Source: JAISXK01 sp031549625 (GTDB lineage: Bacteria > Bacillota > Clostridia > Christensenellales > CAG-138). Taken from it: a DNA stretch of 9,530 nt. The translations under genes and the position numbers were made by a program. The notes under the pieces are model-generated. The model made no database searches and was not told where the DNA came from. It saw only the letters and a list, made by a program, of their open reading frames with translations. Shown here in pieces: positions 5,795 through 9,530 of the stretch. Position 1 is the stretch's first letter. Each line of letters opens with the position of its first letter. The stretch covers positions 1 through 9,530 of the forward strand of contig JAVBPK010000026.1 of assembly GCA_031549625.1 (NCBI GenBank). The letters run 5' to 3'.

Positions 5795-7543
5795 TCAATA
5801 CCGCTCGCGTATTTTATAATGGGTGTGCAGCAGTTCGTGCGCTCTTTCGCCGTATACCTCCCCGATGTATTCGTCGTATATTCTCAGAACATCTTCGTTT
5901 TCGTGCGATTTGCGCTTTTTCTTGCCCGCGTCCTCCCGATAGATAGCCGCAGCCCTTTTCTTGATGATCGTGCCGTCGCCATGGTGATACGGCTGGCCGC
6001 CGCCGCCCACGCATCCGCCCGGGCAAGCCATAATTTCTATGGCGTCATAATGCTTTTCGCCGGATTGTATGGCCTCGAGCATATGCCGCGCGTTACCCAG
6101 CCCATGCGCCACGCCGATGGTGAAATCCTTGCCTTCAATATTTACCTTTGCCTCGCGTATCTCGCCAAAGCCGCGCAGCTGCGTAAATTCCACGTTTTCC
6201 AGCGGCTTATTCGTCAGCCATTCATACGCCGTACGCAGCGCCGCTTCGATCACGCCGCCGGTCGTGCCAAATATGACGCTGGCGCCGGTGGATTCTCCCA
6301 GCGGGTTGTCAAAATCGCCATCCGGCATAATAGCGAGATTAAGGCCCGATTCTCGCGCCATCAGCCCTAACTCGCGCGTGGTGATTACATAGTCCACATT
6401 TTGCAGGCCATCATTGTTAAGTTCTTCCCGCGTGGCCTCATATTTTTTTGCCAAACACGGCATAACGGATACGACCACCATCTTTTTCGGGTCTACGCCT
6501 ATCTTTTTCGCGTAAAACGTTTTTACAACCGCGCCAAACATTTCATGCGGTGACTTACACGTGGACGGAATATCCAGCAAATCCGGAAACTGATGTTCAA
6601 AGAATTTCACCCACGCGGGGCAGCAGCTCGTCAATATCGGCAGCGTGCCGCCGTGCTGCACGCGGTGAATAAGCTCCGACGCCTCTTCCATGATCGTCAG
6701 GTCCGCCGCGAAGTCCGTATCAAACACGCGGTCAAAGCCCAACTTGCGCAACAATGTAACCATCTTGCCCGTCACGATCGTGCCCGGCTCCATGCCAAAC
6801 TCTTCACCCAATGCCACGCGCACGGCCGGCGCCGTTTGTACCACAACAAATTTGTCCGGATCGTTGATGGCATCCCATACCTCACGCACATTGCTGATGG
6901 CTGTGAGGGCGCCCGTGGGACAAACAGCCACGCATTGCCCGCAGAACGTACACATCGTGTCCACCAATTTGCGTTCGAAGGCAGGGCCCACGGTCGTGCC
7001 GAAACCTCTGTTCATGGCGGAAATAATGCCGCATGTCTGCACTTTGTTGCACATCGTTTCGCAACGCCTGCATAGTACGCATTTATCCGGATCACGCTTG
7101 ATGGCCTTGCTGGACAGGTCTTTCGGGTGCAGCGACAGCTTGCCTGTATAGGGTAAATCCTCCTGAATGCCCAAATCCGCGGCCAGTTTTTGCAGCTCGC
7201 AATTACGGTTTTTGTCGCATGTCAGGCAGGTAAACGGGTGATTCGACAGCAACAGTTCCACCGTCGTGCGCCGTGCCATAACGGCGTCCGGCGTATGCGT
7301 ATTGATCTTCATGCCCTCCGTTACAGCTGTGCAGCAGGAAGTAACCAGGCTTCTGCTGCCTTCTACTTCCACGAGGCAAACCCTGCAAACGCCCACTTGA
7401 TTGAGGGCATGCAGGTCATGCAAGTTCAGGTGGCATAGCGTAGGGATGCGCACCCCCATGCTCTCCGCCGCCTCCAGTATAGTAAAATGCTCCGGTACTT
7501 GCGTCGTTTCGCCGTTTATTGTGACAGTAACCATTCCGTCCAT
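5795..7543 (-). CDS. hydA: [FeFe]-hydrogenase catalytic subunit, ferredoxin-like N-terminus (HydA/HndD type)
   Basis: Catalyses reversible proton reduction to H2. The 582-residue product matches the Clostridium CpI layout end to end. Residues about 4-80 are a 2Fe-2S domain (C37, C53, C56, C70); H102/C106/C109/C115 bind the His-ligated 4Fe-4S cluster; C155-C165 and C198-C208 are two ferredoxin-type 4Fe-4S sites. The H-cluster motifs are complete: TSCCPAW (C307 proton-relay, C308 ligand), MPCLAKKYE (C363) and ACPGGCVGGGGQP (C507, C511). The C-terminus carries the small-subunit-like segment with KKRKSHEN. I chose ATG 7543, with AGAGG 7 bases upstream; the ATG at 7591 has no ribosome binding site and adds a 16-residue tail before the beta-strand MVTVTING. 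No HydB/HydC (NADH/flavin subunits) or maturases (HydEFG) are adjacent, so it may work alone with ferredoxin or with partners encoded elsewhere. Confidence 0.96.
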   Translation of the reverse strand: MDGMVTVTINGETTQVPEHFTILEAAESMGVRIPTLCHLNLHDLHALNQVGVCRVCLVEVEGSRSLVTSCCTAVTEGMKINTHTPDAVMARRTTVELLLSNHPFTCLTCDKNRNCELQKLAADLGIQEDLPYTGKLSLHPKDLSSKAIKRDPDKCVLCRRCETMCNKVQTCGIISAMNRGFGTTVGPAFERKLVDTMCTFCGQCVAVCPTGALTAISNVREVWDAINDPDKFVVVQTAPAVRVALGEEFGMEPGTIVTGKMVTLLRKLGFDRVFDTDFAADLTIMEEASELIHRVQHGGTLPILTSCCPAWVKFFEHQFPDLLDIPSTCKSPHEMFGAVVKTFYAKKIGVDPKKMVVVSVMPCLAKKYEATREELNNDGLQNVDYVITTRELGLMARESGLNLAIMPDGDFDNPLGESTGASVIFGTTGGVIEAALRTAYEWLTNKPLENVEFTQLRGFGEIREAKVNIEGKDFTIGVAHGLGNARHMLEAIQSGEKHYDAIEIMACPGGCVGGGGQPYHHGDGTIIKKRAAAIYREDAGKKKRKSHENEDVLRIYDEYIGEVYGERAHELLHTHYKIRERY

Positions 7544-7633
7544 TTTGATACCTCTTTCCTTCGCTTTATCGCTCCAATGCCGCCAGTACATGCTTGCATG
7601 CGTACGTCGTCCTTACACGCAGCCTTCCCGCCC

Positions 7634-7651
7634 GCAAACAGGATTGTCTGC
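7634..7651 (-). other. Leader hairpin upstream of the hydrogenase
   Basis: In the predicted ~137-nt leader, GCAGACA and TGTTTGC (minus strand, 7651-7634) can form a 7-bp stem with one G-U pair around ATCC. No T-run follows, so it is not a terminator. I do not recognise a known riboswitch. Confidence 0.25.
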
Positions 7652-7661
7652 TCGCAAGCAC

Positions 7662-7683
7662 AATATAGACATATGTCTATATT
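7662..7683 (-). promoter_or_regulatory. Perfect 22-bp palindrome, probable operator of the hydrogenase gene
   Basis: The two 11-base halves (AATATAGACAT and ATGTCTATATT) are exact reverse complements with no spacer. The site covers the predicted transcription start of the hydrogenase (about 7680), the usual place for a repressor operator. It does not match the TTGTTAA...TTAACAA pattern of Rex, the common redox regulator of such genes. The regulator cannot be named from the sequence. Confidence 0.6.
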
Positions 7684-7686
7684 TAA

Positions 7687-7715
7687 ATTGTACAATATTT
7701 AACGAAGTATGAAAA
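7687..7715 (-). promoter_or_regulatory. Probable promoter of the hydrogenase gene
   Basis: Minus-strand -10 TACAAT (7692-7687, 5/6) and -35 TTTTCA (7715-7710, 4/6) are 17 bp apart, in an AT-rich stretch just after the terminator of the upstream unit. The -10 lies in a 10-bp palindrome, ATTGTACAAT (7687-7696), next to the larger 22-bp palindrome. Another weaker pair, TTGCCA with CATACT at 19-bp spacing, lies slightly further upstream. Confidence 0.5.
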
Positions 7716-7741
7716 GAAAATTTTTACTTTTGGCAAAACGC

Positions 7742-7776
7742 AAATAAAAATAGCCAACCCGCAACGGCGAATTGGC
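7742..7776 (-). terminator. Intrinsic terminator of the DUF4342-aldolase unit
   Basis: On the minus strand GCCAATTCGC (7776-7767) pairs with GCGGGTTGGC (7762-7753), a 10-bp stem with two G-U pairs and the tetraloop CGTT, followed by TATTTTTATTT. It lies about 40 bases after the aldolase stop and before the hydrogenase promoter, so the hydrogenase is transcribed separately. Confidence 0.85.
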
Positions 7777-7817
7777 AAAGAAACAGGCAGCAGCCCGGCG
7801 CAGCAACATATTTGGAA

Positions 7818-8591
7818 TCAGCCCTCGCGGACCTGCCGCACCATATTCTGAAACGTTTGAATGAAGATAGCGGCATCCGTATTAAGGGCTATGCCCTCAA
7901 AACCTTGGGCGATATATGCGCGCGCCTTTTCAGCGGTGCCGGCAAACATAAAGCAGGGCTTTTGCGCATCTTTGCACGCCTGCAAAACGCGCGCGATGGC
8001 CGCCAGAAATACAGGGTCCTGCCACTGCTCCGGCTTGCCTATGGCGATAGAAAGGTCATACGGCCCGATGAATATGCCGTCTACACCGTCTATCCGCACG
8101 ATTTCTTCGATGTGCTCCAGGGCGCCTTTCGTTTCGCATTGGGGAATGATCATAACCTGTTCGTTGATATGCGAAAAGTACGTGTTCATGCCCTGCGCGT
8201 AGGGCGCGTACCCAAACTGGGCGGTACGGCCAAAAAAGCAGCCTCGATTGCCTACGGGTATATACTTGCCGTATTCCACAATGCGGCGCACCTCGTCCAC
8301 CGTTTCCACGCAAGGGATGATAAGGCCCTGCGCGCCGGTCTCCAACGCCTTTAGAATAGCGGAACGTGAAATTTCTTTCACACGCGCAAACGGCGTCAAC
8401 CCATGCAGCTCCGCCGCGCGAACCAATTCCAGAACGGTTTCGGATTCAAACGGCCCGTGTTCCCCATCGATAATAACAAAATCAAGCCCCGCAATGCCCA
8501 GACATTCCATGGCCGTTGCGCTGCCCATTTCAAAGAAGGTACCCAATACCGGCAGTTGCAGATCCAGTTTTTTCTTTACATTGTTAAGCAC
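7818..8591 (-). CDS. HpcH/HpaI family aldolase (class II, metal-dependent 2-oxo-acid aldolase)
   Basis: Members cleave 4-hydroxy-2-oxo acids into pyruvate plus an aldehyde, using a divalent metal and an active-site His and Arg. I chose GTG 8591 (257 residues): GGGGGG lies 9 bases upstream, the start falls 34 bases after the preceding stop instead of inside that gene, and the catalytic residues then number exactly as in E. coli HpcH, H45 in DGEHGPFE and R70 in FARVKE. The metal ligands are E153 (IPQCETKGALE) and D179 (GIFIGPYDLS); ALETGAQGLIIPCVET and GNRGCF are also kept. Length is normal for the family. There are no aromatic-degradation genes around it, so the true substrate is open; 2-keto-3-deoxy-sugar acids or malyl-type substrates are other options. 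It follows the UBA-DUF4342 gene in one unit and ends before a strong terminator. Confidence 0.9.
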   Translation of the reverse strand: MLNNVKKKLDLQLPVLGTFFEMGSATAMECLGIAGLDFVIIDGEHGPFESETVLELVRAAELHGLTPFARVKEISRSAILKALETGAQGLIIPCVETVDEVRRIVEYGKYIPVGNRGCFFGRTAQFGYAPYAQGMNTYFSHINEQVMIIPQCETKGALEHIEEIVRIDGVDGIFIGPYDLSIAIGKPEQWQDPVFLAAIARVLQACKDAQKPCFMFAGTAEKARAYIAQGFEGIALNTDAAIFIQTFQNMVRQVREG

Positions 8592-8600
8592 TCGTGCAGT

Positions 8601-8606
8601 CCCCCC
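8601..8606 (-). promoter_or_regulatory. Ribosome binding site for the aldolase GTG start
   Basis: A GGGGGG run (minus strand 8606-8601) sits 9 bases before GTG at 8591. It resembles the G-rich site before the thyA GTG. The in-frame ATG at 8666 would begin 41 bases inside the upstream gene and add 25 residues with no family counterpart. Confidence 0.55.
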
Positions 8607-8625
8607 ATATGTAATGATTTTATCT

Positions 8626-9117
8626 TTATTCCGATTGTTGTTCCTTATCCGTTTTGCCAAAGCCAAGATCCGGCCAGCGCAAATCGCGTTTTTCGATCGT
8701 GCCGTCCGCTTTTTCTATCTCAAACGTCAGCTCCTTGCTGATGGCAGCCACAGCGCCCAGCGCCGAAACGGCTAGCATAAGCGGACTAAACAGCATCACG
8801 CCAATCCCGATTACACCAATTGTAGCCGGCACTTCTACCAAAATGTTCTCTCGGCTGCGCAAGCGCACTTTTGTGACATTGCCTTCCTGAATAATCTCTT
8901 TTATTTGCTCAATGGTTGATTTTACAAACGCCTCCGATTCCTCCTTTGCTTGTTTGGCGTTTTCTTTGAATCCATGCTTGCGCGCCGCGCCGCTGCTTTC
9001 CAGGTAAAGCAACGCCTGCGCCACATCGCCGCTCGAAGCATCCAGCGCCTCTTTTGCCTGTGCGTAGTTCACATCAAAGCGCGCCATGAGTTCATCCAGT
9101 TTTTCCAATTCTGTCAT
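8626..9117 (-). CDS. UBA/EF-Ts-N-like domain protein with DUF4342 membrane domain
   Basis: A 163-residue protein of unknown function. Residues about 3-42 form a UBA-like three-helix fold (YAQAKEALDASSGDVAQALLYLE), the same type found at the N-terminus of EF-Ts. A charged linker (43-65) follows, then a DUF4342-like part (about 66-137): IEQIKEIIQEGNVTKVRLRS, a hydrophobic stretch of about 97-125 long enough to cross the membrane once as a hairpin or twice, and ELTFEIEKADG. The C-terminal tail is polar. The family is common in Clostridia and has no established role; the UBA-like part suggests a protein or tRNA/elongation-factor contact. The ribosome binding site GGGTGG is 9 bases before the ATG, and a second ATG 7 bases upstream would give only a two-codon frame. 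It heads a unit with the aldolase. I see no convincing promoter in 9130-9350. Confidence 0.85.
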   Translation of the reverse strand: MTELEKLDELMARFDVNYAQAKEALDASSGDVAQALLYLESSGAARKHGFKENAKQAKEESEAFVKSTIEQIKEIIQEGNVTKVRLRSRENILVEVPATIGVIGIGVMLFSPLMLAVSALGAVAAISKELTFEIEKADGTIEKRDLRWPDLGFGKTDKEQQSE

Positions 9118-9181
9118 AGCATATTTCCACCCTTCTCACGAAACATCTGAATAGTATGCGTCACCCGGACAAAGCCTTATA

Positions 9182-9202
9182 GCGGCATTTTGAATGTGCC
9201 GC
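9182..9202. other. Inverted repeat upstream of the DUF4342 gene
   Basis: GCGGCA (9182-9187) and TGCCGC (9197-9202) can pair, with a flanking T-G pair, around a short loop. It lies about 65-85 bases before the DUF4342 start and could be a weak operator or leader hairpin. The region 9118-9355 otherwise holds no gene I can support. Confidence 0.3.
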
Positions 9203-9357
9203 ATGCATCGGCATTTCCGTCATGCTTGTATAGTCTTTTCCGATATTGCTATTTTAACAAGTTTGCGCGTGTTTTTCTATGGTTTTTCATTTCTCTACAC
9301 CCGCGTCACTGCTTCTTTTCATTTGCCTCATATAAGATATGAATCGTTTCAGTGCCT

Positions 9358-9388
9358 AAAAAAGCGCCGGAGCATAAGCTCCGGCGCT
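9358..9388 (-). terminator. Strong intrinsic terminator for minus-strand transcription coming from the right
   Basis: AGCGCCGGAGC (9363-9373) and GCTCCGGCGCT (9378-9388) form a perfect 11-bp stem with a 4-nt loop. On the minus strand it is followed directly by six T residues (9363-9358). There is no T-run on the plus-strand side, so the direction is minus. It must end a transcript whose body lies at 9389 or beyond. Confidence 0.88.
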
Positions 9389-9530
9389 ACAGACTGTCAA
9401 AAAAGGTTCGCAAGAAAAAGCTTTCAATCCGTGGGCAAGGACGACATGTGCGTCCGCAGCCCACACCTTGGGCATTTTGCCGCCCGCGAGCCCGGAGGGC
9501 GAGAGGTAAAATGCCGTAATCCCGTCGAAA
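9389..9530 (-). other. Structured non-coding element, continuing past the right edge
   Basis: This stretch shows no credible gene but dense base pairing. Stem A: GTGGGC (9431-9436) with GCCCAC (9459-9464), enclosing GGACG (9439-9443) with CGTCC (9451-9455). Stem B: GGCATTTTGCC (9471-9481) with GGTAAAATGCC (9505-9515), an 11-bp stem with one G-U pair, enclosing GCCC/GGGC (9490-9493 with 9497-9500). It ends at the strong minus-strand terminator on its left. It could be a dispersed intergenic repeat, the 3' part of a small RNA, or the structured tail of an mRNA. A minus-strand frame stays open for about 47 codons up to a TAG (9389-9387), but its composition does not look like a protein. Confidence 0.5.

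Noticed and set aside
7544..7591. Hydrogenase start at ATG 7591
   Set aside because: The added 16 residues have no family counterpart and no ribosome binding site; AGAGG before ATG 7543 is much better.
7662..7683. Palindrome as a Rex operator
   Set aside because: The half-site does not contain TTGTTAA/TTAACAA; only the nearby ATTGTACAAT is faintly similar.
9249..9322. Two tiny minus-strand frames (11 and 13 codons) overlapping as ATGA, upstream of the DUF4342 gene
   Set aside because: The arrangement looks like a leader peptide, but the frames are too short to judge, the ribosome binding site is poorly spaced and no promoter is visible.
9387..9530. Minus-strand open frame of about 47 codons over the structured element
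   Set aside because: Its composition is Arg-rich and irregular, it has no visible start inside the window, and base pairing explains the sequence better.
1..9530. CRISPR array, tRNA or rRNA genes, insertion sequences, prophage or defence system
   Set aside because: No spaced direct repeats, cloverleaf, transposase, integrase or defence-type domain was seen on either strand.

Overview
The window looks like an ordinary chromosomal stretch of a strictly anaerobic bacterium, most likely a member of the Bacillota (class Clostridia). The reasons are a large ferredoxin-like [FeFe]-hydrogenase, a thymidylate synthase of the Bacillus subtilis ThyA type rather than the E. coli type, a UBA-DUF4342 protein, and Shine-Dalgarno-led genes with compact spacing. 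I cannot name the genus from sequence alone.

Left part, minus strand (1-1950): thyA, folA and a FeoA-domain gene form one tight operon. A good sigma-A-type promoter lies just upstream of thyA. The thyA-folA gap is 22 bp, and the folA stop and feoA-like start overlap as ATGA. ThyA makes dTMP and dihydrofolate, and DHFR (folA) regenerates tetrahydrofolate. The FeoA-domain gene runs off the left edge; it carries a long extension ending in a Cys/His cluster and may be the front of a FeoA-FeoB ferrous-iron transporter.

Middle part, plus strand (2086-5738): after a divergent promoter come an O-antigen ligase/Wzy-type polytopic membrane protein and a membrane-anchored UDP-sugar 4,6-dehydratase of the PglF/CapD/FlaA1 type, probably co-transcribed. 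Together they point to surface polysaccharide or glycoconjugate synthesis, but no glycosyltransferase is next to them.

Right part, minus strand (5795-9388): a single-gene [FeFe]-hydrogenase of the HydA/HndD type has its own control region, with a perfect 22-bp palindrome at the predicted transcription start. Upstream of it a UBA-DUF4342 protein and an HpcH/HpaI-type aldolase form a two-gene unit that ends in a clear intrinsic terminator. The last ~170 bases hold another strong minus-strand terminator and a heavily base-paired, apparently non-coding element that runs off the right edge.

Four gene starts were moved inward from the longest open frame (thyA, the Wzy-like gene, the hydrogenase and the aldolase) because ribosome binding sites, promoter position and family numbering agree on the shorter forms. 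I see no CRISPR array, tRNA, rRNA, insertion sequence or prophage. Most genes here are recognisable housekeeping or metabolic families; the less explained items are the extended FeoA protein, the hydrogenase operator, the UBA-DUF4342/aldolase pair and the structured right-hand element.
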